Shown here one piece after another: positions 44,072 to 59,059 of a stretch of DNA of 64,000 nucleotides. The translations under genes and the position numbers were made by a program. Each line of letters begins with the position of its first letter. Within the stretch, counting starts at the first letter, position 1. Under the pieces are notes generated by a model. It did no database searches, was not told where the DNA came from, and was given only the letters and a program-made list of their open reading frames with translations. The DNA is from SHWC01 sp050173345 (GTDB lineage Bacteria; Pseudomonadota; Alphaproteobacteria; UBA828), in assembly GCA_050173345.1 (NCBI GenBank), contig JBFXKW010000002.1, forward strand, positions 248,001-312,000. The letters run 5' to 3'.

Positions 44072-44175
44072 GCCGAAAAAAATCCGAAATGGGGCAAGGC
44101 GCCATGAAACCGCCTCATTTGGGTGGCGTTATGTAACCGTCTCCCTTCGGTTCTCCCCCCAAGGTGACATACTCG

Positions 44176-44210
44176 GCCCGGCGGCTACAGACCGCCGGGC
44201 CTTTTTCTTT
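44176..44210 (+). terminator. Rho-independent terminator after hsp20
   Basis: Stem GCCCGGCGG (44176-44184) pairs perfectly with CCGCCGGGC (44192-44200) around a 7-nt loop, followed by CTTTTTCTTT. It separates hsp20 from the cox genes. Confidence 0.93.
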
Positions 44211-44378
44211 CGGCACTGAGACGGCACCCCGTGCACGCTCTAGCGGCTTGCGTTTTCGGGTTTTGCGCCTGTTGCGTTAACGCTATCCTCCCGCTCAACT
44301 AGAAGCGTGTACCGGCGGTCCATCGCCGGTGATCGTAGCCGTGTCGGCGGCGCGCCCAGCCTGAACGAGGGAGGTATC
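44211..44378 (+). promoter_or_regulatory. Leader region of coxSLM
   Basis: With the hsp20 terminator this makes a 307-bp gap without a gene. A weak promoter-like pair TTGCGC (44263) and TATCCT (44284) is spaced 15 bp. A hairpin ACCGGCG/CGCCGGT lies at 44311-44330, in what would be the leader RNA. GAGGGAGG before ATG 44379 is the coxS ribosome-binding site. No regulator site was recognised. Confidence 0.35.
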
Positions 44379-44852
<474 letters not shown>

Positions 44853-44856
44853 CGCC

Positions 44857-47241
<2,385 letters not shown>

Positions 47242-47257
47242 GGTACAGGAGAGAAAG

Positions 47258-48049
47258 ATGCGCGATTTCACCTATCATCGGCCCACTTCCGTCGCGGACG
47301 CGGTCAAGGCGTTCAGCGGCAAGTCGGAGCCGCGCTATCTCGCCGGCGGCCATTCGCTGCTGCCGACCATGAAGCAGCGGCTCAACGCGCCGTCCGACCT
47401 GATCGACCTCGGCGGCATCAAGGAGCTCAAGGGCATCAAGGTGTCGGCGAGCGAGGTCGTCATCGGCGGCGGCACGACGCATGCCGAGGTCGCCCATTCG
47501 GCCGAGATCAAGAAGGCGATCCCGGCGCTCTGTGTGCTGGCCGACGGCATCGGCGATCCCCAGGTGCGCAACCGCGGCACGATCGGCGGCTCGCTCGCCA
47601 ATGCCGACCCCGCCTCGGACTATCCGGCCGCCGTGCTCGGGCTCGGCGCCACCATCGTCACCAACAAGCGCGAGATCGCGGGCGACGGCTTCTTCAAGGA
47701 CCTGTTCGAGACCGCGCTCGAGGACGGCGAGATCATCACCGCGGTCAAGTTCCCGGTGCCGGAGAAGGCGGGCTACGCCAAGTTCGCCCAACCGGCCTCA
47801 CGCTTCTGCATCGTCGGCGTGATGGCCGCGAAGACGAAGGGCGGCGTGCGCGTCGGCATCACCGGCGCGGGGCCTTCGGCGTTCCGCGCGGCCGCCCTGG
47901 AGAAAGCGTTGTCGGGCAACTTCTCGGCTGACACCGCCCTGCCGGCGGTGCAGTCGGACGGCCTCAACAGCGACATCCACGCCAGCGCCGAGTATCGCGC
48001 CCACCTGATCGGCGTGATGACCAAGCGCGCGGTCGCCGCCGCCGGCTGA
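47258..48049 (+). CDS. coxM: Molybdenum hydroxylase FAD-binding medium subunit, CoxM-like
   Basis: A 263-residue FAD subunit. FAD-binding motifs are AGGHSLLPTMKQRL at residues 29-42 and TIGGSLANADPASDYPA at about 108-124. It oxidises the Fe-S clusters and passes electrons to the respiratory chain. It follows coxL by 16 bp with GGAGAG before the ATG. A strong terminator at 48076-48104 closes the operon. Confidence 0.93.
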   Translation: MRDFTYHRPTSVADAVKAFSGKSEPRYLAGGHSLLPTMKQRLNAPSDLIDLGGIKELKGIKVSASEVVIGGGTTHAEVAHSAEIKKAIPALCVLADGIGDPQVRNRGTIGGSLANADPASDYPAAVLGLGATIVTNKREIAGDGFFKDLFETALEDGEIITAVKFPVPEKAGYAKFAQPASRFCIVGVMAAKTKGGVRVGITGAGPSAFRAAALEKALSGNFSADTALPAVQSDGLNSDIHASAEYRAHLIGVMTKRAVAAAG

Positions 48050-48075
48050 GCCGCTTCCCTTCTCTACGCTGAATA

Positions 48076-48104
48076 GGCGGCCCCATGATGGGGCCGCCTT
48101 TTTT
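48076..48104. terminator. Rho-independent terminator between coxM and the thiolase gene
   Basis: Stem GGCGGCCCC (48076-48084) and GGGGCCGCC (48090-48098) around ATGAT, followed by six T. It ends coxSLM; a partly A-rich opposite flank is weak, so it serves the convergent thiolase operon less well. Confidence 0.94.
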
Positions 48105-48114
48105 CATGCCGCCA

Positions 48115-49320
<1,206 letters not shown>

Positions 49321-49349
49321 GGTTTCCTCTTTCGGGCGGGCGTCGCCGC

Positions 49350-50138
49350 TCAGGCGGCCGCGGCGGCCGAGCCGTGGGCGCGGGCGGTGCGGGCATGCAG
49401 CGCGCGCAGGATTTCGAGCTCCTGCCTGGTCGGCGGCGGCGTGGTGTCGAGCTTGCCGGAGACCCTGAGCTTCCATCCGGTCGCGGCGACCGCCTGCTCG
49501 ACCGTGTTGCCGGGATGCAGCGAGACCAGTTCGAGCTCGCGCGTCTCGGCGTGCGGCTTGAGCACGCCGAGGTCGGTGATCACGACGCTCGGCCCCTTGC
49601 CGGGAAAGCCGGCGCGCTTGCGCGCATCGCCGCCGTCGAGATGACCGGCCGAGGTGATGAAATCGAGCTTGTCGACGAAGGCGCGCACGCCCTGGCGCAG
49701 CACGATGAAGACCTCGCCGGCCGAGGCTGCGATCTCGGGCGCGCCGCCGGCGCCGGGCAGGCGCACCTTGGGCTTGTCGTAGGGGCCGATCACCGTGGTG
49801 TTGATGTTGGCGAAGCGGTCGATCTGCGCCGCGCCGAGGAAGCCGATATCGATGCGCCCGCCCTGCAGCCAGTAGCGGAACATCTCCGGCACCGAGACCA
49901 CGGTTTCGGCGGTCGCGGCAAGCTCGCCGTCGCCGATCGAGAGCGGCAGCACGTCGGGCTTGGTGCCGATCGTGCCGGACTCGTAGATCAGCACGATGTC
50001 GGGCGCATGGGAGAGCCGCGCGAGGTTGGAAGCGGCGCTCGGCAGGCCGATGCCGACGAAGCAGACCATGCCGTTCTTCAAGAGGCGCGCCGCCGCGACC
50101 GTCATCATCTCGTCGGCGCTGTAGGTCGCTTCAGCCAT
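49350..50138 (-). CDS. pcaJ: 3-oxoadipate CoA-transferase subunit B
   Basis: A 262-residue beta subunit of a family I CoA-transferase. The catalytic glutamate is in LIYESGTIG near residue 54. At 262 residues it is longer than the classic PcaJ (about 215) and resembles the CatJ/glutaconate CoA-transferase beta type. With subunit A it moves CoA from succinyl-CoA to 3-oxoadipate. Its start overlaps the end of the subunit A gene by eight bases. Substrate assignment rests on the pcaF and pcaR neighbours. Confidence 0.88.
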   Translation of the reverse strand: MAEATYSADEMMTVAAARLLKNGMVCFVGIGLPSAASNLARLSHAPDIVLIYESGTIGTKPDVLPLSIGDGELAATAETVVSVPEMFRYWLQGGRIDIGFLGAAQIDRFANINTTVIGPYDKPKVRLPGAGGAPEIAASAGEVFIVLRQGVRAFVDKLDFITSAGHLDGGDARKRAGFPGKGPSVVITDLGVLKPHAETRELELVSLHPGNTVEQAVAATGWKLRVSGKLDTTPPPTRQELEILRALHARTARAHGSAAAAA

Positions 50139-51000
50139 GGGACACCTGCTTGCGCGGCACCGCCGCGATGCTGCGTTCGTACTCGGCGAAGTCCGCGGTC
50201 GACATGACGTGGCGGTTCATCCAGTCGAGGAAGCCGTCGCGCTCGCGCGAGATCGCGTCCCACTCGCTATAGAAGCGGTTGTCGCGATCATAATAGCCCT
50301 CGGCGTAGGACGGCTTGGCGCCGTGCGGCACATGGCAGACGGCGCTGACCGTCCAGCCCGGCAGGATCACCGCGTTGCGCGGTGCATCGAGCGAATCGAC
50401 GATCTCCTCGACCGTGACGATGGCGCGCCTGGAGGCGAGCACGGCCTCCTTCTGCACGCCGACGATGCCGTGGATCAGGACGTTGCCCTTGCGGTCCGCC
50501 TTCTGCGCGTGGATCACCGCGACGTCGGGGCGCACCGAGGGCACCGCGGCCAGCGTCTCGCCGGTGAACGGGCACACGATGGTCTTGATCTGCGGGTTGT
50601 GTTTCGGCAGGTCGCTGCCGATATAGCCGCGCATGACGGCGAAGGGCAGCCCGCTCGCGCCCGCCGCATAGGCATTGGCGAGGTCGGCATGGCTCCGCTC
50701 GTCGATCTTGAGCGGCGCCGGCCAGCCCTTCTCCACCGCGTCGCGGAAACGGTGCAGCGAGCCGACGCCCGGATTGCCGCCCCACGAGAAGGTCAGCTCG
50801 CGCGCGCAGCCCATGCCGATCATCTGGTCGTGGATCAGGTCCGGCGTCATGCGCACGAGCGCGAGGTCGCGCTTGCCCTGGCGGATGATCTCGTGCCCGG
50901 CCGCATGCGGGATGAGATGGGTGAAGCCTTCGCACGCCACGTAGTCGCCGTCACTGATCAGCCCGGCGACCGCTTCGCGTAGTGTCGTCAGCTCGGCCAT
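50131..51000 (-). CDS. pcaI: 3-oxoadipate CoA-transferase subunit A
   Basis: A 289-residue alpha subunit of a family I CoA-transferase, in the long CatI/glutaconate-type form (classic PcaI is about 230 residues). It begins MAELTTLREAVAGLISDGDY; the glycine-rich SWGGNPGVGSLHR and RGYIGSDLPKHNP segments are family-like. AGGAACGAATGG precedes ATG 51000, and a longer upstream frame is discounted because it enters the regulatory gap. First gene of the A-B-thiolase operon, divergent from pcaR. Confidence 0.88.
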   Translation of the reverse strand: MAELTTLREAVAGLISDGDYVACEGFTHLIPHAAGHEIIRQGKRDLALVRMTPDLIHDQMIGMGCARELTFSWGGNPGVGSLHRFRDAVEKGWPAPLKIDERSHADLANAYAAGASGLPFAVMRGYIGSDLPKHNPQIKTIVCPFTGETLAAVPSVRPDVAVIHAQKADRKGNVLIHGIVGVQKEAVLASRRAIVTVEEIVDSLDAPRNAVILPGWTVSAVCHVPHGAKPSYAEGYYDRDNRFYSEWDAISRERDGFLDWMNRHVMSTADFAEYERSIAAVPRKQVSHG

Positions 51001-51142
51001 CCATTCGTTCCTGGTCCAGTGGCGGGCGGAGCGCGCCGTTGCCGCGCGGCTGCGCCTCTCGGCGCGCACTATAGCCGGACGCGCGCCGGCCGCCATGCCA
51101 GTTCTGCGTTGCTTCGACGGCCCCGACGGCGATATGGTCAAT

Positions 51143-51176
51143 GTACGTTATACGCACAAATGTTCGTATATCGCAC
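51143..51176. promoter_or_regulatory. Double PcaR-type operator
   Basis: Two 15-bp imperfect palindromes lie 19 bp apart, start to start: GTACGTTATACGCAC (51143-51157) and GTTCGTATATCGCAC (51162-51176). The second differs by three bases from the PcaR target GTTCGATAATCGCAC that I recall from Pseudomonas putida. The site ends 18 bp before pcaR and 143-176 bp before pcaI, so it could serve autoregulation and the divergent operon. Confidence 0.65.
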
Positions 51177-51194
51177 GATGGGAGACGAGACGAC

Positions 51195-51965
51195 ATGTCA
51201 TCGCTGGCGCTTGGACGCGACTACGTCCTCTCGCTGGAGAGGGGATTGGAGGTCATTCAATCGTTCGGGCGTGACGCGGAGCGCATGACGCTCTCGGAGG
51301 TGGCGCGCCGCACCGGCCTGTCGCGCGCCGCATCGAGGCGCTTCCTCTTGACCCTGACCGAGCTCGGCTATGTCGCCTTCGACGGCAAGCGCTTCAGCCT
51401 GACGCCGCGCGTGCTCGGCCTCGGCTATGCCTACCTCGCCTCGCACACCGTGGTGGAGGTCGCCCAGCCGATCCTCGAGCGGGTTTCCGAGCGGCTGCAC
51501 GAATCCTGCTCGCTCAGCGTGCTCGACGGCGCCGAGATCGTCTATGTCGCGCGCGCGCCGACCAAGCGGATCATGTCGGTCACCATCAGCATCGGCACGC
51601 GCCTGCCGGCGCACGCCACCTCGATGGGGCAGGTGCTGCTCGCGGCGCTGGCGCAGGAGAAGCTCGACGCCTATCTCGCGGCAACGGAGCGGAAGCCCTA
51701 TACGCCGCACACGGTGACGGACGAGGCCCAGCTTCGCGTCCTGCTCGCGCGGGTCGCGCAGCAGGGCTACAGCCTGGTCGATCAGGAATTGGAGGCCGGG
51801 CTCCGCTCGATCGCGGTGCCGGTGCGTGACCGGGCGGGCCGGGTGATCGCGGCGATGAACGTCAGCTCGCACGCCGCGCGCGCCAGCCTCGGGGACATGG
51901 TGAAGGCGCTGCTGCCGCCGCTGCGCCGCGCCGCGGCCGACCTGACCGCCTCGCTGCCGAACTAG
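51195..51965 (+). CDS. pcaR: IclR-family regulator of the beta-ketoadipate pathway
   Basis: A 256-residue IclR-type regulator: N-terminal winged helix (residues about 10-75, LSEVARRTGLSRAASRRFLL with the recognition helix) and a C-terminal GAF-like effector domain (about 85-250). RFLLTLTELGYVAFDGKRFS and SLTPRVLGLGYAYLAS closely follow PcaR/PcaU/PobR proteins, which sense 3-oxoadipate or protocatechuate. ATG 51195 is chosen; the longer frame would run through the operator. It is divergent from the CoA-transferase operon and overlaps the convergent dusA stop. Confidence 0.88.
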   Translation: MSSLALGRDYVLSLERGLEVIQSFGRDAERMTLSEVARRTGLSRAASRRFLLTLTELGYVAFDGKRFSLTPRVLGLGYAYLASHTVVEVAQPILERVSERLHESCSLSVLDGAEIVYVARAPTKRIMSVTISIGTRLPAHATSMGQVLLAALAQEKLDAYLAATERKPYTPHTVTDEAQLRVLLARVAQQGYSLVDQELEAGLRSIAVPVRDRAGRVIAAMNVSSHAARASLGDMVKALLPPLRRAAADLTASLPN

Positions 51966-52966
51966 ATTGCGGCGCTCTGCGCGCCTCGCTCGGGCACGAG
52001 CGCAAGCGCCTGCGCGAGCAGCTCCGGCCCGGCATCGGGGCGCGTGCCGTTCTCCGAGATGAAGCGGCGGAAGGCGCGGGCGCCGGGCTCGCCGTTGAAG
52101 AGGCCGAGCATGTGCCGCGCGATCGCATAGAACGGCACGCCGCGCGCGCGCATCGCCTCGACATAGGGCAGCATCGCGACCGCAACCGCGTGGCGCGTGG
52201 CGGGCGCCGCGGCCTCGCCGAAGATCTCCCTGTCGGCCTCCAGAAGCATCGCAGGATCCTGATAGGCGGCGCGGCCGATCATCACGCCGTCGAGCCGCGA
52301 CAGCGCCTCGCGCACGGCATCGAGCCGCGCGATGCCGCCATTGAGCACGATCGAAAGCGCGGGCCGCTCCTGCTTCAGGCGATGGACCAGCTCATGGCGG
52401 AGCGGCGGGATTTCGCGGTTCTCCTTGGCGGAGAGCCCGTTCAGGATCGCGCTGCGCGCATGGACGATGAAGGTGTCGCAGCCGGCAGCGGCAACCTCGT
52501 CGACGAAGCGCCGCAAATCCTCGTAGCCATCGCGGCCGTCGATGCCGATGCGGCACTTGACGGTGACCGGAACATCGACGGCGTCGCGCATCGCGCCGAC
52601 GCAGCGGGCGACGGTCGCGGGCTCCGCCATCAGGCAGGCGCCGAAGCGCGCGTTCTGCACCCGCTCGCTCGGGCAGCCGACATTGAGGTTGATCTCGTCA
52701 TAGCCGAACGCCGCGCCGATCGCGGCGGCTTCGGCGAGCGGCCCGGGCTCGGCGCCCGCGAGCTGGAGCGCGAGCGGGTGCTCGGCCGGATCGTAGCCGA
52801 GCAGGCGCTCCCGGTCGCCGTGCAGCACGGCGGCGGCGGTCACCATCTCGGTGTAGAGCAGCGTGCGGCGCGAGACGAGGCGGAGCAGGAAGCGCGCGTG
52901 GCGATCCGTCCAATCCATCATCGGCGCGACCGCGAGCCGCCGGTCGATCGAAGCTCGGGCTTGCAT
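51962..52966 (-). CDS. dusA: tRNA-dihydrouridine(20/20a) synthase DusA
   Basis: A 334-residue FMN-dependent enzyme that reduces uridine 20/20a in the tRNA D-loop. DusA hallmarks: VAPMMDWTDRHARFLLRLV at the N-terminus, the catalytic Cys in NLNVGCPSERVQNARFGACL, VKCRIGIDG, and VHARSAILNGLSAKENR. Its stop codon overlaps that of the convergent pcaR gene. It starts 47 bp after the cyclase-like gene on the same strand. A housekeeping gene, not related to the catabolic neighbours. Confidence 0.94.
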   Translation of the reverse strand: MQARASIDRRLAVAPMMDWTDRHARFLLRLVSRRTLLYTEMVTAAAVLHGDRERLLGYDPAEHPLALQLAGAEPGPLAEAAAIGAAFGYDEINLNVGCPSERVQNARFGACLMAEPATVARCVGAMRDAVDVPVTVKCRIGIDGRDGYEDLRRFVDEVAAAGCDTFIVHARSAILNGLSAKENREIPPLRHELVHRLKQERPALSIVLNGGIARLDAVREALSRLDGVMIGRAAYQDPAMLLEADREIFGEAAAPATRHAVAVAMLPYVEAMRARGVPFYAIARHMLGLFNGEPGARAFRRFISENGTRPDAGPELLAQALALVPERGAQSAAI

Positions 52967-53013
52967 GGCGGCGGACCATAGCGGGCCTGCCCCGCCCCGG
53001 CAATCCGTGGGCC

Positions 53014-55134
53014 TTAGCTACTCACCCCCAGCCAGGGCTCGGGCGGCGGCGATGCGACGAAGCGCCGGCAGCGCTCGGCCATCACCTGGCTCGCCCCGTC
53101 ATCCGCGGCGAGCGCGGCGAAGCGCTCGGCGGCCTGGGCGAAGCGGCCGGCGCGATAGTCTGCAAGGGCGAGGCTATAGGCGGTGGCGAAGCCGGCCAGC
53201 GCCTCGGGCAGCGGCGCCTCCTCGGCCAAGGGCTCGAACAGGGAGGACGGCTGGCCGCGGCCCGGGAAGGCGACGCGGTCGATCTCGCGGAAGGCGATGC
53301 GGTCGCCACAAGAGGCGACCGTGTCATAGGCGGCGAGGATGCCGGTGCCATACCAGGCATTCGCCAACCTGGTCTGCTCCGCGAGCGTCACCGTGTCGCC
53401 CGCGACGGTATAGTTGAAACGGCCCTTGGCGCCGACATCCCCGACCAGTGCCGGGCCGGTACTGATCCCGATGCGCGCCCGCAAGGCATGGCCGGGCGGC
53501 AGGTCGAGCTCCGCGCCGAGCGTGGCGAGGCGGCGTTCGCAGTCCCGCGCGGCGCGTACGGCGTGCAAAGCGTGATCGGTATCCTCGAGCGGCGCGCCGA
53601 ACACCGCCCGTACGGTCTCGCCGTCATAATTGTCGACGAAGCCGCCATGCGCCTGGATCGTCCTGGTCATGGCGTCGAGATAGGCGCGCATGTTGCCGAT
53701 CGTGGTCTCTGGCGGCAGGCCCTCGGCGTGCTGGGCGAGGCCCTCGACCCCGAGGTTGAGGATGGTGACGGTGCGCGCCTCGCCGCTCAGCGTCGGCATG
53801 CGGCCGCCGGCCAAGAGGCGCTTCATCGTCTCGGGTGCGAGCGCATCCGAGAAGGCGCGGCGGATCCGGTTGCGCTCGCGGTCCGTGATGGCCAGGCGGA
53901 TCACGGCCGGCACCGCGAAGCCGATCAGGCCGACGATCGGCACGTCGACCAGCGGCAGCGCGATGCCGCCCCTGAACACGCCGACGCAGACGACGAGCCA
54001 GACCACCGCGCCGACGCCGAGCCACATGGCGCTGCGCCCGTGATGGCGCACCTGGCTCACGAAACCGGCGACGAGGCAGAGCCCGAACAGGATGAGGCCG
54101 ATGATCGGGCGCGCCGGCACGCTGAGCGGATCGCGCAGCAGGAGGTTGTTGATCGCGGTCGCTTGCACATAGGCGCTCGGCAGCGTGTGGCGGACGATGG
54201 GGGAAACCGGGCTGGGGGCGGCCGCCTCCTTCGGCACGCAGGGCTCCAGCCCCCGCGCCGTCTCGCTGCCCGTGATGAAGCGCTTCGAGGTGAGCACGCG
54301 GTCCTCGATGTCGAGGACGCCGCCGAAGACCACGATCTTGCCCGCGAAGGCGCGCCTGAAATAGGTCATGTTGCCGAGCGTCGCGCAGGCGGCGAGATCG
54401 GCCAGGGAATAGGTCGGCAGCGTGCCTGGGCCGCCATTGAAGTTGAGCAGGATCGAGCCCGCCGCGGAGCCCGGCACGCGGCTCGGACCGAAGGTCAGCC
54501 CGGCCTGGTCCAGGACCGGCGTGAACTCGCCGGCGCGCGCGGCAAGCTCGAGCGCGAAGCTGGTCTCGATCTGCTCGGGCCCGCTCTCCGCGCGCGCGTC
54601 GAAGAAGAGCGGGACGCGGCGCACGATGCCGTCGGGGTCGGCCTCGAGATCGACGGCGCGGATGTTGCGCGAATGGCCGACGGCCGCGCTCTGCGGCTCG
54701 GTCGGCCGCATCGGCCTGGGCCCGCCCTGCTGCTTGGCGAGCACCAGGCGGCCTTCGTCGGCGGCCCGCTTCAGGCTCAGCAGGAACGGCCGGTCATTGC
54801 CCGGCAGGAGACTCTCGACCGAGGCCGGCAGGATGAAATCGAAGCCGATCAGCTTGGCGCCGGCGGCGTTGACCGCGTCGATCACCCGGCCGAGCTGGGG
54901 CGTGAGCAGGATGACCGGCAGCCCGCGGGTCTCCTCGCTGTCCGCCGCGTCGTCGATCGCCACGATGACGGTCGGCGATTCGGCGGGCGGGCGCAGCGCG
55001 CCGAACGTCGTCTGCCTGAGCAGGAACAGCGAATCGATCGAGAAGCCGTCGAGCCGGTCGAGCAGGGGCGAGGCGAACAGGCCGGCGAGCACGATCGCCG
55101 TCGCGAGCAGAGGGATGAAACGGATGAGCCTCAT
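53014..55134 (-). CDS. CHASE2-domain protein with degenerate class III cyclase domain
   Basis: A 706-residue membrane protein: one N-terminal span (about 7-25), a periplasmic CHASE2 sensor (about 30-330), three spans (about 342-412), then a cyclase-like domain (about 453-620) and a short helical tail. The fold of a class III nucleotidyl cyclase is plain (RAYLDAMTRTIQAHGGFVD, VFGAPLEDTDHALHAVRAA), but the catalytic set is lost: the first metal Asp is G462, the purine-selecting Lys is N502, the second metal Asp is E506, and the transition-state Asn and Arg are T583 and Q587. D580 remains. It is probably a sensor without cyclase activity. Not obviously in an operon. Confidence 0.85.
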   Translation of the reverse strand: MRLIRFIPLLATAIVLAGLFASPLLDRLDGFSIDSLFLLRQTTFGALRPPAESPTVIVAIDDAADSEETRGLPVILLTPQLGRVIDAVNAAGAKLIGFDFILPASVESLLPGNDRPFLLSLKRAADEGRLVLAKQQGGPRPMRPTEPQSAAVGHSRNIRAVDLEADPDGIVRRVPLFFDARAESGPEQIETSFALELAARAGEFTPVLDQAGLTFGPSRVPGSAAGSILLNFNGGPGTLPTYSLADLAACATLGNMTYFRRAFAGKIVVFGGVLDIEDRVLTSKRFITGSETARGLEPCVPKEAAAPSPVSPIVRHTLPSAYVQATAINNLLLRDPLSVPARPIIGLILFGLCLVAGFVSQVRHHGRSAMWLGVGAVVWLVVCVGVFRGGIALPLVDVPIVGLIGFAVPAVIRLAITDRERNRIRRAFSDALAPETMKRLLAGGRMPTLSGEARTVTILNLGVEGLAQHAEGLPPETTIGNMRAYLDAMTRTIQAHGGFVDNYDGETVRAVFGAPLEDTDHALHAVRAARDCERRLATLGAELDLPPGHALRARIGISTGPALVGDVGAKGRFNYTVAGDTVTLAEQTRLANAWYGTGILAAYDTVASCGDRIAFREIDRVAFPGRGQPSSLFEPLAEEAPLPEALAGFATAYSLALADYRAGRFAQAAERFAALAADDGASQVMAERCRRFVASPPPEPWLGVSS

Positions 55135-55265
55135 GGCGCGCGCCGCCGCGGCACGGGCAACACGGCCCCCCTCCCTGCCCGCCTCTCGCTTCGATCGCTG
55201 CGCCGCATGGCCGCCTTAATACCGCCTCGGCGGCCCGCGCGCAAAAGCGCGGCGCGGGAATTCCG

Positions 55266-57019
55266 CTATGCGGCGTTGCGGCCGTTCCGGCGCAGGGCCG
55301 CCGTCGCGGCCGCATCGAGCGCCGGCGGCTCGCCCCGCAGCACCACGCCGAACAGCTCGGCCGCCTGCCGGACGGTGTAGTAGCCGCGCGCGACGTCGCG
55401 TGCGACGAGCGCCGGCTCGCGCTCGAAGGGATCGCCGAAGCCGCCGCCGCCCGGCGTCTCGACCGTGATGGCGTTGCCGGCCGCCAGTGCGATGCCCTGG
55501 TCCTTCGAGAGGTGGGGCGGCCGGTAGGGCTCGCCGTCCCGTTCGACGGTGACGGTGGTGACCGCGCCCGGCGCGCCGCCGGCCGCGCCGTTGGGCCCGA
55601 TGCGGCCGTGATCCATCACCATCGAGGCGAGCGCGGCGCCGCTCCTCAGCTTCAGGCGATAGCGCACGCCGAAGCCGCCGCGCTGCCGGCCCGCGCCGCC
55701 TGAGCCCTCGCGCAGCGCGTATTCCTCGAACAGCACCGGGTAGCGCTGCTCGAAGATCTCGATCGGCGTCGTCTTTGAGATGCCGATGGTCGAGCAGCCA
55801 TTGCTGAGGCCGTCGGACGAGGCCGAGCCGCCATAGCCGCCGCCCGAGATCACGTACATGACATAGGGCCGCCCGCGCGCTTCGTCCTGCCCGCCGAGCG
55901 CGAGATTGCCCGACGAGCCGGCCGGCGCGGCGAACAGCCGCTCGGGGATCGCCTTGGCCAGCGCGTCGAACACGGCTTCCGCGATGCGCTGGCTGACCTC
56001 GGCCGCGCAGCCCGAGACCGGCCGCGGGTATTCGGCATAAAGGAAGGTGCCGACGGGATCCTCGATGTGCAGCGGCTCGTAGGTGCCGGCGTTGATCGGC
56101 ACCTCGGGGAAGATGTGCTTGACCGCGAGATAGATCGACGAGCGCGTGGTCGCGATCACGCTGTTCATCGGCCCCTTGCAGGGCGGGCTCGATCCCGTCA
56201 TGTCGAAATGAAGATCGCCGTCCGCCTTGGTCACCGCCATCTCGATGGCGAGCGGCTGGTCCACCACGCCGTCGGAATCGACGATCGCGCGGCCCCGATA
56301 AGTACCGTCCGGTATGGTCGCGAGGCAGGCGCGCATCTGCTGCGCCGCGCGCCGCCTCAATTCCGCGATCGCGGCCTTGACGGTCGCCTCGCCATAGCGG
56401 TCGATCAGCGCGGTGAGCCGCCGCGCCCCGACATGAAGCGCGGCGGCCTGCGCCTTGATGTCGCCGATGCGTTGGCCCGCGATCCTGATGTTGGAGAGGA
56501 TGATCGAGAGGATTTCCTGATCGAGCGCACCGGCCTTGAACAGCTTGACCGGCGGCAGGCGCAGCCCCTCCTGCTCGACCTCGGTGGCGTTCGCCGAGAA
56601 GCCGCCCGGCACCATGCCGCCGATATCGGGCCAGTGCCCGGTGTTGGCGAGCCAGGCGAACAGGCGCCCGCGGTAGAAGTAGGGCATGACGAAACGCACA
56701 TCCATCAGGTGCGTGCCGCCGAGATAGGGGTCGTTGACGATGTAGATGTCGCCCTCGCGCAGCTCGCGGGCCTGCGCGATGACGGCGGCGGTCGAATCCT
56801 GCATGGTGCCGACGAAGATCGGCAGGCCGAGTGCGCCTTGTGCGATCAGCGCGCCGTCCTCGGCGGCGTAGATGCCGTCCGAGCGGTCGAGCGCCTCCGA
56901 GATGACCGGGCTGAACGCCGCGCGCACGAAGGCGAGGTCCATCTCGTTGCAGACCTGCTGCAAGCCGCTGTCGATGACGGCGAGCGTGACCGGGTCGGGC
57001 GTCGTCCGGTCTGGGGTGC

Positions 57020-57023
<4 letters not shown>
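55266..57023 (-). CDS. Hydantoinase B/oxoprolinase-family subunit (HyuB)
   Basis: A 585-residue beta subunit of the ATP-dependent hydantoinase/5-oxoprolinase/acetone carboxylase superfamily. HyuB-like segments: PVTLAVIDSGLQQVCNEMD at the N-terminus, ALDRSDGIYAAEDG, IVNDPYLGGTHLMDVRFVMP, and the C-terminal GPNGAAGGAPGA and TPGGGGFGDPFERE. GTG 57023 overlaps the hyuA stop (GTGA). With HyuA it would hydrolyse a cyclic amide at the cost of ATP. It is the last gene visible of a five-gene coupled operon that includes a hydroxynicotinate-reductase-like enzyme. Confidence 0.9.
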
Positions 57024-59055
<2,032 letters not shown>

Positions 59056-59059
<4 letters not shown>

